Below are positions 51,572-60,682 of a stretch of DNA of 64,000 nucleotides, piece by piece. The DNA comes from an uncultured Alphaproteobacteria bacterium (GTDB taxonomy: Bacteria; Pseudomonadota; Alphaproteobacteria; MPNO01; UBA830): positions 1-64,000 of the forward strand of contig CAJWSW010000003.1 of NCBI GenBank assembly GCA_913046035.1. Direction: 5' to 3'. The position numbers were made by a program, and so were the translations under genes. The notes under the pieces were generated by a model. It had not been told where the DNA came from. It searched no databases and worked only from the letters and a program-made list of their open reading frames with translations. The first letter of the stretch is position 1; each line of letters begins with the position of its first letter.

Positions 51572-52387
51572 ATGTTTATCCAAGCCCAGCCACTTGACGA
51601 CCCCACCCTGATGAAGTTTACGCCGGGTGAGCCCGTTTTGCCTTTAGGTAATGAACCGATTGGAGAAACTCAGTCAGCGGTTGTGTCGCCACTCGCCCGG
51701 CGTTTGCTTCGTATCGATGGTGTGGAAGGTGTGTCGCTATCTTTAGATGACGTAACATTGCGGCGCGCAGACAATAACGAATGGTACATTTTAAAACCTG
51801 TCATCCTTGGTGCTATAATGGAGCATTATGGTTCAGGTGAACCGGTTGTCGCAGATGCAACCATATTACGCATTCTAGACCTATTGGATGACCGTATCAG
51901 GCCGGCTATCGAGGCGTATGGCGGAGAAGTTTTATTTAAAAAATTTGCCGAAGGCACTCTTACGCTTGAATTGATAGGCGGTGGCGGTGTCCGAAAACGC
52001 GAAATGATGACGAACATTATATTGCACCACATACCCGACGTAGAGCAGGTTACTTGGCTGGGTGAGGCGCCGGCGGTAGAGATCCCTGACTGGATTTTCA
52101 ACAGCAGTGATGAGCCTCCATCCGGGCCGGAAGCAGAGGCAGTGATGCAGTTACTCGACGAGAAAGTAAACCCGTCTGTTGCTGCACACGGTGGCCGTAT
52201 CACGTTAATCGATGTTGCAGACCATGTTGCTTACGTGCGTATGGAGGGTGGATGCCAAGGCTGTTCAGCATCTGCAGTGACGCTTCAGCAGGGTGTGCAG
52301 AACGCGATCCTCTCAGAAGTCCCCAGCATCCAAGGTGTGGTAGACGTCACTGATCACTCGATGGGCGATAATCCCTTTTTCGGGTAA
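51572..52387 (+). CDS. NifU/Nfu-type Fe-S scaffold protein with duplicated C-terminal domain
   Basis: Nfu N-terminal domain, one degenerate NifU-C copy without CxxC (LDDRIRPAIEAYGGEV...), then a canonical copy with GGCQGCSAS. Confidence 0.85.
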   Translation: MFIQAQPLDDPTLMKFTPGEPVLPLGNEPIGETQSAVVSPLARRLLRIDGVEGVSLSLDDVTLRRADNNEWYILKPVILGAIMEHYGSGEPVVADATILRILDLLDDRIRPAIEAYGGEVLFKKFAEGTLTLELIGGGGVRKREMMTNIILHHIPDVEQVTWLGEAPAVEIPDWIFNSSDEPPSGPEAEAVMQLLDEKVNPSVAAHGGRITLIDVADHVAYVRMEGGCQGCSASAVTLQQGVQNAILSEVPSIQGVVDVTDHSMGDNPFFG

Positions 52388-52938
52388 TGCTTAAACGTGT
52401 TACCTATTACATGGTTGAGTGCGATTATCCGCACGAAACAGACGCCCAACGCATAGCATTTGACGAATTTTACTGGGATCACGTCAGTATGTTGCTTACA
52501 ATTCCGGGCTTCTTAAGTGCGCAGCGTTTCCATTGTGATCAGCCAGTCAAAGCACCCTTCCTAGCTTTGTATCAACTCGCTGGGCCAGAGATAATGACCA
52601 GCTGCCAGTACACGTCAAAGGCCGGTCGGATGTCGGTCGATCCAAATTTTCGGTTAAATATGATCAACTGGGATCGCAACCTGGTTCAGGGCCCGGAGGG
52701 CATGCCGGAGCTCGATCTCGCAACTGAGATGGAAAGTGTCTTAACTTTAATTGATCGGTGTAATATCGATGCGCCGCCTCTGCCGGTTGGATTTACGCCG
52801 TTAACCGTGGTGGGTCTTGATCACACGATTGCAGAGCGTGGTGTGACTGTCGGAGCCACTAAATACGCGAAGATACATCCCGACTGGGAAGTGCGGCACT
52901 GGCAACCCATACACCATGTAAGAACGCCAACCACTTAA
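52387..52938 (+). CDS. Conserved hypothetical, possibly EthD-like/dimeric alpha-beta barrel protein
   Basis: N-terminal YYMVECDYPHETDAQRIAFDEFYWDHVSMLLTIPGFLSAQRF resembles a dimeric alpha-beta barrel; overlaps the NifU-like stop codon. Confidence 0.45.
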   Translation: MLKRVTYYMVECDYPHETDAQRIAFDEFYWDHVSMLLTIPGFLSAQRFHCDQPVKAPFLALYQLAGPEIMTSCQYTSKAGRMSVDPNFRLNMINWDRNLVQGPEGMPELDLATEMESVLTLIDRCNIDAPPLPVGFTPLTVVGLDHTIAERGVTVGATKYAKIHPDWEVRHWQPIHHVRTPTT

Positions 52939-53194
52939 CACACGATGCGTGTGAGGAAATATTATTAAATGCGTTGGAGGGTAGGTTGGTGGTGCGAAAA
53001 AAGCTCTCTTAACACGGTTAACAGGACGCATTAAAATTTCCAGAATCCTCATTTGCAAGGCTTTATATTGCGCGCGAAACACTTTTCTCACAAACGTTGG
53101 AATTGTTCACAGTAGGGTAAATAGCCCCGAATATTTGCTTGTGCCGACCGTCTACCTGGGTCAATTTGGTGCATCCAACAATACGGAATTCATC

Positions 53195-53800
53195 ATGCTC
53201 CCGGCATTAGAAACATTTATTTTGGATTTCCGCGCCCTGTACAACGAGGATATCAGTGATGCCGAACGTTTTGAGCGCGGTCGACCTTTCTTAAAAACAT
53301 TGCTAGCCGACAAGCGCCTAAAGCAGTGTGCTGAAAAATGGCCCGCACGAAATGATCCGGATCAAGGGTATTTTGAGAACCTCCTTTTTTATGAGGACCC
53401 TGACTACGGTTTTGTGATCAATGCTCTGATTAAAGAGCCGGGAGAATCGACGCCGATCCATGACCACGGCGAGGTATTGACTGTGTACGGCGTTTTTATT
53501 GGTGGCGAAATCGTCAAACGTTTTAGGCGCGTGGATTTTGGAGCGGGCGAGAATGGTGCGCCTGGCACTGACAATGGTATCGAGTTGGAACTAGTCGGTG
53601 AAAACGCGGTGACGCCAGGCTATATCGATTTCGTTCCCCCTGGAGAAATACACGTTGAACACAATGGTCAACATCGAACTATCGGTTTAATACTGCGGAA
53701 TGGAAATGTGGGAGACCATTTACAAAGTTGGTATAATAAGGAGTTGGGAACCCGGGTAAGACGCTATGGGCCTAAACAGATACCCTACCAGCTTGCGTAG
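53195..53800 (+). CDS. Cupin-fold protein (cysteine dioxygenase-like)
   Basis: STPIHDHGEVLTVYGVFIGGEIVKRFRR and FVPPGEIHVEHN motifs. Confidence 0.65.
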   Translation: MLPALETFILDFRALYNEDISDAERFERGRPFLKTLLADKRLKQCAEKWPARNDPDQGYFENLLFYEDPDYGFVINALIKEPGESTPIHDHGEVLTVYGVFIGGEIVKRFRRVDFGAGENGAPGTDNGIELELVGENAVTPGYIDFVPPGEIHVEHNGQHRTIGLILRNGNVGDHLQSWYNKELGTRVRRYGPKQIPYQLA

Positions 53801-53923
53801 GTGCGCCAGTCGAAGGGTCACTGTCGCCTTTTTGCTCTCTGCGGAACCTTGGAAACGAGTGGGTCGGCAAAGCGGCTGCCCTACTCAGCGCCACATTTCT
53901 GAAAAAAATCTCGGTATTTGGCT

Positions 53924-54958
53924 CTACGAACCTTCAGATACTGTCCAGGTCCGACCCTTACGAAGCAGCTCATTAATTGTGCCTGGTGGTGAGGCTTCCT
54001 TGACCGTTGCCAGTTGTTCGTGAACAGCGTCATCGTAGGACTTGCTTGGGTTGTTATAAAGAACGCCGAGCGCAACTGGGAACTCTGGCTGTTTCATGTC
54101 AGCCAACATCATTGCTAGCATTTTATTATTTTCGTCATGCACCAGAACATCATCTTCGGTGACACCATCCACTCCGATGGTAACAACGCGGATACCAAAA
54201 CCGCCATCCGCTTGAGCAATTCCCTTATTCTCCTCGGCTCCAAATATAAGAGGTCTGCCGTGCTCAACTGTTATCGAATTATCGGACACAACTTTTCTAT
54301 CGGTCCAGCCGTCAAAAGCTCCATCATTATAAACTATGCAGTTTTGTATAATTTCGACCAATGACGCACCCTTGTGAGCGTGCGCGGCTTTAAGAACACC
54401 GGGCATGTGCTTCTGGTTCGTGTCAAACGTGCGAGCGACAAACCGAGCGCCGGCGCCAAGCGCAACGCTAAGTGGCGTCAGTGGCGCGTCAACCGACCCC
54501 TGGGGTGTCGATGGCGAGCGCGTGCCGAGCTGGCTAGTTGGTGAATACTGGCCTTTGGTGAGCCCGTAGATTTCGTTATTGAAAAGCAGGAGATTTAGGT
54601 CAACGTTTCGGCGTATGGCGTGCATTGTGTGGTTGCCGCCGATTGACAGCGCGTCTCCATCACCCATAACTACCCAAATGTCCAAGTCAGGGTTTGCGAG
54701 CTTCGCGCCGGTGGCCAATGCAGGCGCCCGTCCGTGAATTGTATGAAAACCATAAGAGGCCATATAATATGGGAACCGGGCCGCGCAACCGATGCCTGAG
54801 AAAAAGACCAGATTTTCGAGTGGGATCTGCAATTCGGCCAAAGTGCGGTGAACACCTTTAATAATAGCGTAGTCACCGCAACCCGGACACCAGCGGACCT
54901 CTTGGTCTGAAGCGTAGTCGTTTGGCTTCAGTGCTTCGACAGGTGTTTCAATATTCAT
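53924..54958 (-). CDS. korB: 2-oxoacid:ferredoxin oxidoreductase beta subunit
   Basis: VRWCPGCGDYAIIKG and VMGDGDALSIGGNH ThDP motif. Confidence 0.92.
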   Translation of the reverse strand: MNIETPVEALKPNDYASDQEVRWCPGCGDYAIIKGVHRTLAELQIPLENLVFFSGIGCAARFPYYMASYGFHTIHGRAPALATGAKLANPDLDIWVVMGDGDALSIGGNHTMHAIRRNVDLNLLLFNNEIYGLTKGQYSPTSQLGTRSPSTPQGSVDAPLTPLSVALGAGARFVARTFDTNQKHMPGVLKAAHAHKGASLVEIIQNCIVYNDGAFDGWTDRKVVSDNSITVEHGRPLIFGAEENKGIAQADGGFGIRVVTIGVDGVTEDDVLVHDENNKMLAMMLADMKQPEFPVALGVLYNNPSKSYDDAVHEQLATVKEASPPGTINELLRKGRTWTVSEGS

Positions 54959-54961
54959 TGC

Positions 54962-56827
54962 TTATCCTTCCACCCGCGAGCGTATCTCGCGTTCGAGGGT
55001 CGACACCTTAAACGGTTGACCCGTGATCTGCGTAATGCTCTCCGCATCGACCAAGTATTTATCGCGGAGCACGTGTACAAGTTGTCCATTATTCATTTCA
55101 GGTACCATCACGCGGTCAAAACCTGACAGGAGATCACCGAGGTTTTTTGGAAAGGGGTGAATATGGCGAAGATGTATATGTGCTACATTCAGCCCCCCTG
55201 AAACACAGCGACTGACAGCCTGATTAATAGCTCCGAAGGTCGATCCCCAACCTACGACCGCGAGTTTCCCTTTTTCCTCGCCCATTGCCACCTCTTGGGC
55301 AGGGATATCTTTGGCTATACCATCTATCTTCGCGGCGCGGACTTTTGTCATCCGGTGGTGATTATCGCTGTCGTAAGAAATATGACCGCTGTCATAGTCC
55401 TTTTCGATGCCGCCGATACGATGCATAAGGCCGGGTGTTCCCGGGATGGCCCAATTTCGTGCGAGGGTAACCTCGTTACGTAAGTATGGATGGAACCCTT
55501 CTGGATCCGTCCGGAATTCAACCGGGAAGTCGGCTATAGCGTCGGCGTCGGGGATTTCCCAAGGCTCCGCAGAGTTGGCGAGAAAGCCATCGGTTAGCAA
55601 TATAACAGGCGTCATATATTTGGTTGCAATTCGAACCGCCTCAATCGCTGTTTCAAAACAATCACCGGCGGTACGAGACGCGATTACCGGCAGCGGAGTA
55701 TCAGCATTACGGCCGTATACCGCCTGGAAAAGATCAGATTGTTCCGTCTTGGTCGGGAGGCCAGTGGACGGACCACCGCGCTGAACATTTACAATGACCA
55801 GAGGCAATTCTGTAACCAACGCAAGACCGATAGCTTCGGTCTTTAAAGCAATTCCAGGACCTGATGAAGAAGTTACCCCCAGCGAACCCGCGTAGGACGC
55901 ACCAATTGCCGAACATACGGCAGCGATTTCGTCTTCCGCCTGAAAAGTCGTTACCCCATAGTTTTTTAGCCCAGTCAGGGTATGTAAAAGGGCAGACGCT
56001 GGGGTAATCGGATAGGAGCCCAAGAAAAGATCCAGGCCCGCTTTCTTAGCACCGGCGATTAAACCCCAGGCCACGGCCTCGGTGCCAGTTACAGCGCGGT
56101 AAGTTCCGGGCTGAACGTCTGCTCTTGGAACCACGTAAGCTTCCACACCCGATGGCAGTTCAACCGTCTCCCCGTATGCGTGGCCGGCATTCAGTGCCGC
56201 GATATTTGCAGCCGCTATGTTTGGTAGCTTTCCGAACCGCTGGTTTACCCAGTCAATGGTTGGCTGGCGTTCGCGATTATACATCCAACACATCAGGCCA
56301 AGCGCCCAGAAATTTTTGCAACGTGTGGCCTCTTTAGAAGTTACTTCACAATCGGCGACGGCAGCGTTTGTCAGTTTGTTAATTTCGATCGCAATTACAA
56401 CATGATTGTCGAGGGTGCCGTCTTCGAGGGGGTTATTCTCGTAACCCGCTCTCTTAATGTTCCGATCGGTGAAAGCGTCCACATTTAAAATGACGGTCCC
56501 ACCTTTAGGAACATCCTTGAGATGCACTTTCAAAGCTGCCGGGTTCATCGCAACCAAAACGTCTGGGTCGTCCCCGGGCGTCTGAATATCATATGACGCG
56601 AAGTTGATCTGGAACGCGCTGACGCCAAATGTAGTACCGGCGGGAGCCCGGATCTCAGCTGGAAAATCCGGGAATGTCGCAAGGTCGTTGCCCATCAGAG
56701 CAGTCGATTGCGTGAACTGGGTGCCAGTCAATTGCATACCATCTCCGGAGTCGCCGGCAAAACGAATTACAACTGAATCTAGCGCTTTGCGCTCTCCATC
56801 ATTGGAGGAAGCAACGTTTGTCGCCAT
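54962..56827 (-). CDS. korA: 2-oxoacid:acceptor oxidoreductase alpha subunit (fused gamma-alpha)
   Basis: VIRFAGDSGDGMQLTG gamma-type domain; GSYPITPASALLH and ERQ-type motifs; start adjusted to MATNVASSN. Confidence 0.92.
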   Translation of the reverse strand: MATNVASSNDGERKALDSVVIRFAGDSGDGMQLTGTQFTQSTALMGNDLATFPDFPAEIRAPAGTTFGVSAFQINFASYDIQTPGDDPDVLVAMNPAALKVHLKDVPKGGTVILNVDAFTDRNIKRAGYENNPLEDGTLDNHVVIAIEINKLTNAAVADCEVTSKEATRCKNFWALGLMCWMYNRERQPTIDWVNQRFGKLPNIAAANIAALNAGHAYGETVELPSGVEAYVVPRADVQPGTYRAVTGTEAVAWGLIAGAKKAGLDLFLGSYPITPASALLHTLTGLKNYGVTTFQAEDEIAAVCSAIGASYAGSLGVTSSSGPGIALKTEAIGLALVTELPLVIVNVQRGGPSTGLPTKTEQSDLFQAVYGRNADTPLPVIASRTAGDCFETAIEAVRIATKYMTPVILLTDGFLANSAEPWEIPDADAIADFPVEFRTDPEGFHPYLRNEVTLARNWAIPGTPGLMHRIGGIEKDYDSGHISYDSDNHHRMTKVRAAKIDGIAKDIPAQEVAMGEEKGKLAVVGWGSTFGAINQAVSRCVSGGLNVAHIHLRHIHPFPKNLGDLLSGFDRVMVPEMNNGQLVHVLRDKYLVDAESITQITGQPFKVSTLEREIRSRVEG

Positions 56828-57018
56828 GAATGAGTTCCGAACATTATATGTACACAAACAAACTAGGTGGGCGTTACAGCCCCGTCAAGCAGTGGAAAAA
56901 AGCATTCATATCGTTTTAAGGGCATCTTTGTCGGTGACTAAAAGAGCCTCGTCTCAAACATGCTGATCGAGCCATTCACCGTCAAAAGATCGTCATCTGA
57001 TAAATGAATTTTCGCCGC

Positions 57019-57063
57019 TTGACACCCCCATGCTCCTGACGAATATATGTATGTATACATACA
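57019..57063 (+). promoter_or_regulatory. Candidate sigma70 promoter (TTGACA-N17-AATATA) abutting a perfect 16-bp palindrome TGTATGTATACATACA (57048-57063)
   Basis: Read directly in the intergenic region upstream of the FAD subunit gene at 57090. Confidence 0.6.
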
Positions 57064-57089
57064 ATACATAAATAGGAGTGTGAGGGGTA

Positions 57090-57926
57090 ATGTCATCCTA
57101 TTTGCGGCCGACTACACTCTCTGATGCGCTTCATGCGCTGTCTGAGCAAAGAAGCACTATTATAGCCGGTGGAACAGACTTCTATCCTGCTCGCGTTGGT
57201 AAACCACTAGACGAAGACGTGCTAGATGTGACTGCAATAGAATCTCTTCGCGCGATAGAAGACGGGGGAGATCATTATGTGATTGGGGCTACCACGACAT
57301 GGACTGATCTGATCCGGGAAGATCTACCGGATTGGTTTCGCGCGATGAAACTTGCGGCGAAAGAGGTCGGTGGCGTGCAGATCCAAAATGCCGGGACTAT
57401 TGTTGGAAATGTTTGCAATGCGTCACCCGCTGCTGATGGCGCGCCAGGACTGTTAGCTCTAGACGCCTCTGTTGTGCTTGCCTCTCTGTCGGGCGAACGC
57501 ATCATCCCAATCACGGAATTTGTCCTTGGGAATCGACGCACCGCCCGCAAACCGGATGAAATCGTGGTCGGCCTTCGTATCCCAAAATGCCGGGAAGACG
57601 CTAAGAGCACTTTTTTAAAATTAGGGGCGAGAAAATACCTGGTAATATCAATTGTCATGGTATCCGCTGTTATCGAGGTGTCTGCTGAGGGGATGGTGGA
57701 TCGCTGTAGGGTCGCTGTTGGGTCGTGTTCGGAGGTGGCGACTAGATTGCAAGATCTCGAAACTGAGCTTTGTGGCATGCCAGCGGATGATAGATTGGCG
57801 GGGTTGGTCACGACAGATCATCTAGCGCCGCTCAGTCCGATCGGCGATGTCCGTGGCTCCGCTGACTACCGACGTGATGCTGCACTCACATTGGTGCGCC
57901 GTGCTATCGACGAATTAACGGGGTAA
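57090..57926 (+). CDS. FAD-binding subunit of xanthine dehydrogenase family enzyme
   Basis: IIAGGTDFYPARVGK and IQNAGTIVGNVCNASPAADGAPGLLALDA. Confidence 0.92.
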   Translation: MSSYLRPTTLSDALHALSEQRSTIIAGGTDFYPARVGKPLDEDVLDVTAIESLRAIEDGGDHYVIGATTTWTDLIREDLPDWFRAMKLAAKEVGGVQIQNAGTIVGNVCNASPAADGAPGLLALDASVVLASLSGERIIPITEFVLGNRRTARKPDEIVVGLRIPKCREDAKSTFLKLGARKYLVISIVMVSAVIEVSAEGMVDRCRVAVGSCSEVATRLQDLETELCGMPADDRLAGLVTTDHLAPLSPIGDVRGSADYRRDAALTLVRRAIDELTG

Positions 57927-57928
57927 TT

Positions 57929-60682
57929 ATGTCCATTTCATTCAATCTAAATGGCAAATTGGCATCTACCGATGTAGAGCCTTCTCGGCGGCTTTCGCAT
58001 GCTTTGCGCGATGATCTCGGTTTTACTGGCACAAAGGTTGGCTGTGATGCCGGAGACTGCGGTGCCTGCACAGTATTGCTGGATGGCGAGCAGGTTTGCT
58101 CTTGTTTAGTGCCGGTTGGGCAGGTTGAGGGCAGGCATATTACTACTGTCGAAGGACTAGCAGCTGGGAATGGGCGACTGACAGAGCTGCAGCAAGCATT
58201 CCACGAGCACGGCGCTGCCCAGTGCGGCATCTGTACGCCTGGTATGCTGATGGCGGCGGCCGATTTGTTTGAAAAAAATGAGACGCCGACCGAAGAACAG
58301 ATCCTTGATGCTATGGGCGGTGTTCTTTGCCGCTGCACCGGTTACAGAAACATTGTTGACGCGGTTAAACATGTTGTGAAACCGAACGGGGTATTGTTTG
58401 AAAATCCGCCTGTCGGCGATGCAATGGGGGCCCGTGCCCTTAAAACAGACGGAATACAGAAAGTTGATGGCACGGAAATTTATGGTGCCGATGAGGCGCC
58501 GGCCGACGCGTTGTGGGCGCGGGCAATACGTTCCCCCCATGCTAATGCTACCTTTAAATTGGGGGACTTCCAACCGCTGTACGAAAAATGGCCGGGTCTG
58601 GAGCGTGTCCTGACCGCAGCTGACGTTCCTGGGCTCAACGGTTATGGAGTTTATCCAGATGTAAAGGATCAACCTGCCTTCGCTGACGGCGAAGTTAGGT
58701 TTAAAGGCGAGACCGTTGTGGCGTTGGTCGGTGATTATCAGAGTGTCTACGGGATTCATGATGCAGATGTGCCGATATTTTACGAAAAGCGGGACGAGGT
58801 TTATGGTTTGGAGGCCGCCCTCGCCGATGATGCTCACCAAATACACGAGAGCTATCCCGGTAACATCATGGCGGAAGGTTATGTTAAAAAAGGCGATGCC
58901 GGCGCAGCGATGAAGACCGCCGACATAGTGGTGGAGGGCACGTATCAGACGGGCTTCGTAGAACATGGTTACATAGAGCCTGAGGCAGGATGGGCACGTC
59001 GTGTCGGTGACAGGCTGGAAATTACGGTATCGACGCAGGCGCCTTACATGGATCGCGATGAGGTGGCCAGTATTTTGGGTTTACCTAAGGAATCCGTCCG
59101 GGTGATACCGACTGCGTGTGGTGGTGGCTTTGGCGGAAAGCTTGATCTTGGAGTGCATCCTGTCATTGGATTGGCTGCATGGATATTAAAAAAGCCTGTT
59201 CGATGCACATGGAACCGGATCGAATCAATGGCCGCTTCAACTAAAAGGCATCCTTCACGAATTACGGCGCGCTATGGGTGTTCAAAAGACGGCGATCTGA
59301 TCGCTTATGAAATGGAGGGTGATTTCGACACGGGGGCGTACATTTCGTGGGGGCTCACGGTCAAGGACAGGGTGCCGGTGCATGCAACCGGACCCTATTT
59401 TGTCCCTAATGTCGAGACGAAGGCCCGAGGTATTTTTACGAACGGAACACCAGCAGGTGCCTTTCGCGGTTTTGGAATTCCGCAGGCGGCTATTGCGCAC
59501 GATAATCTGATGGATCGGATGGCTGAGAAGATTGGAATGGATCCCCTAGAGTTCCGCCTCCGAAACGCGATCCGTAAGGGTCAAGAGACAGCGACCGGCC
59601 AGGTTTTGGAGTACTCAGCCGGTCTTGATCAGTGTCTCGAAGCGCTGCGTGACCCCTGGCAAAAGGCGCGAGCTGCTTCGGAGAAATTTAATGCTGAAAC
59701 TGACGGTGTTAAGCGCCGCGGCGTCGGCGTGGGATGTATGTGGTACGGTTGCGGTAACACGTCGCTGTCGAACCCCTCAACGATGCAAATTGGTGTCGCG
59801 CCAGATGGAACGGTGACATTATATTCTGGCGCCCAGGATATCGGCCAAGGCACCAACACAACAATGGTTCAAGTGGTCGCCGATGCGCTAGGCGTACGTA
59901 TGGATCGGATCAATCTAGTCTGGGGTGACACGGATTTAACGGCAGATGCCGGTAAAAGTTCGGCGTCACGTCAGGCCTACGTTTCCGGCCGAGCAGCCAT
60001 GGAGGCCGGCGAGGATTTGCGGCGTCAGATCCTGAGAATGGCGAATGCTGGTGACAATGCAACTCTCCAGTTTGGCGCTGGAGAATTGACTGTCGATGAC
60101 GGCGGTGTAGTGCGCATTATTGACCTCAAAGGTATGTCTGCCGACAAACATGGCGGTAACGTATTACTCGGCGAAGCTACATTTGATCCGCCCGCATCGC
60201 CCTTAGATGACATGGGGCAGGGTAATCCATATGGCACATATGGCTTCGGTGCGCAGGTAGCAGAAGTTGAAGTCGATACTGAGCTTGGCACCGTGAAGGT
60301 ACTGCATGTTTGGGCTGCCCACGATGTCGGCGCTGCGATCAATCCGACACAGGTTGAAGGCCAGATCCATGGCGGCGTGGCGCAGGGCCTCGGGCTTGCT
60401 CTAATGGAGGAATATATCCCAGGAAAAACCGAAAATCTTCATGACTACTTAATACCGACCTTCGGCGACGTCCCTCCTGTCGATGTATTCCTGATAGAGG
60501 ATCCTGAACCGACAGGTCCTTATGGTGCGAAGGGCATTGGCGAACCTGCACTCATACCTACGCCACCCGCGATATTTGGCGCGATTTATCACGCTACAGG
60601 CGTCCACATGAAACAGGCACCAGCAACGCCAGATCGAGTTCGTGCTTCGCTTGTTGCCCAAAAGGGTAAAGAACATGGCTGA
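57929..60682 (+). CDS. Fused [2Fe-2S] and molybdopterin-binding subunit of xanthine dehydrogenase family enzyme
   Basis: CDAGDCGACTVLLDG, CGICTPGM, CRCTGYRNIV at the N-terminus; GGGFGGKLDLG, GAFRGFGIPQAA and KGIGEPALIPTPPA in the Mo domain. Confidence 0.93.
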   Translation: MSISFNLNGKLASTDVEPSRRLSHALRDDLGFTGTKVGCDAGDCGACTVLLDGEQVCSCLVPVGQVEGRHITTVEGLAAGNGRLTELQQAFHEHGAAQCGICTPGMLMAAADLFEKNETPTEEQILDAMGGVLCRCTGYRNIVDAVKHVVKPNGVLFENPPVGDAMGARALKTDGIQKVDGTEIYGADEAPADALWARAIRSPHANATFKLGDFQPLYEKWPGLERVLTAADVPGLNGYGVYPDVKDQPAFADGEVRFKGETVVALVGDYQSVYGIHDADVPIFYEKRDEVYGLEAALADDAHQIHESYPGNIMAEGYVKKGDAGAAMKTADIVVEGTYQTGFVEHGYIEPEAGWARRVGDRLEITVSTQAPYMDRDEVASILGLPKESVRVIPTACGGGFGGKLDLGVHPVIGLAAWILKKPVRCTWNRIESMAASTKRHPSRITARYGCSKDGDLIAYEMEGDFDTGAYISWGLTVKDRVPVHATGPYFVPNVETKARGIFTNGTPAGAFRGFGIPQAAIAHDNLMDRMAEKIGMDPLEFRLRNAIRKGQETATGQVLEYSAGLDQCLEALRDPWQKARAASEKFNAETDGVKRRGVGVGCMWYGCGNTSLSNPSTMQIGVAPDGTVTLYSGAQDIGQGTNTTMVQVVADALGVRMDRINLVWGDTDLTADAGKSSASRQAYVSGRAAMEAGEDLRRQILRMANAGDNATLQFGAGELTVDDGGVVRIIDLKGMSADKHGGNVLLGEATFDPPASPLDDMGQGNPYGTYGFGAQVAEVEVDTELGTVKVLHVWAAHDVGAAINPTQVEGQIHGGVAQGLGLALMEEYIPGKTENLHDYLIPTFGDVPPVDVFLIEDPEPTGPYGAKGIGEPALIPTPPAIFGAIYHATGVHMKQAPATPDRVRASLVAQKGKEHG

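Noticed and set aside
58157-58966. 269 aa ORF on the minus strand
   Set aside because: Lies wholly opposite a confidently assigned Mo-hydroxylase gene; composition looks like an antisense shadow ORF with no recognisable motif.
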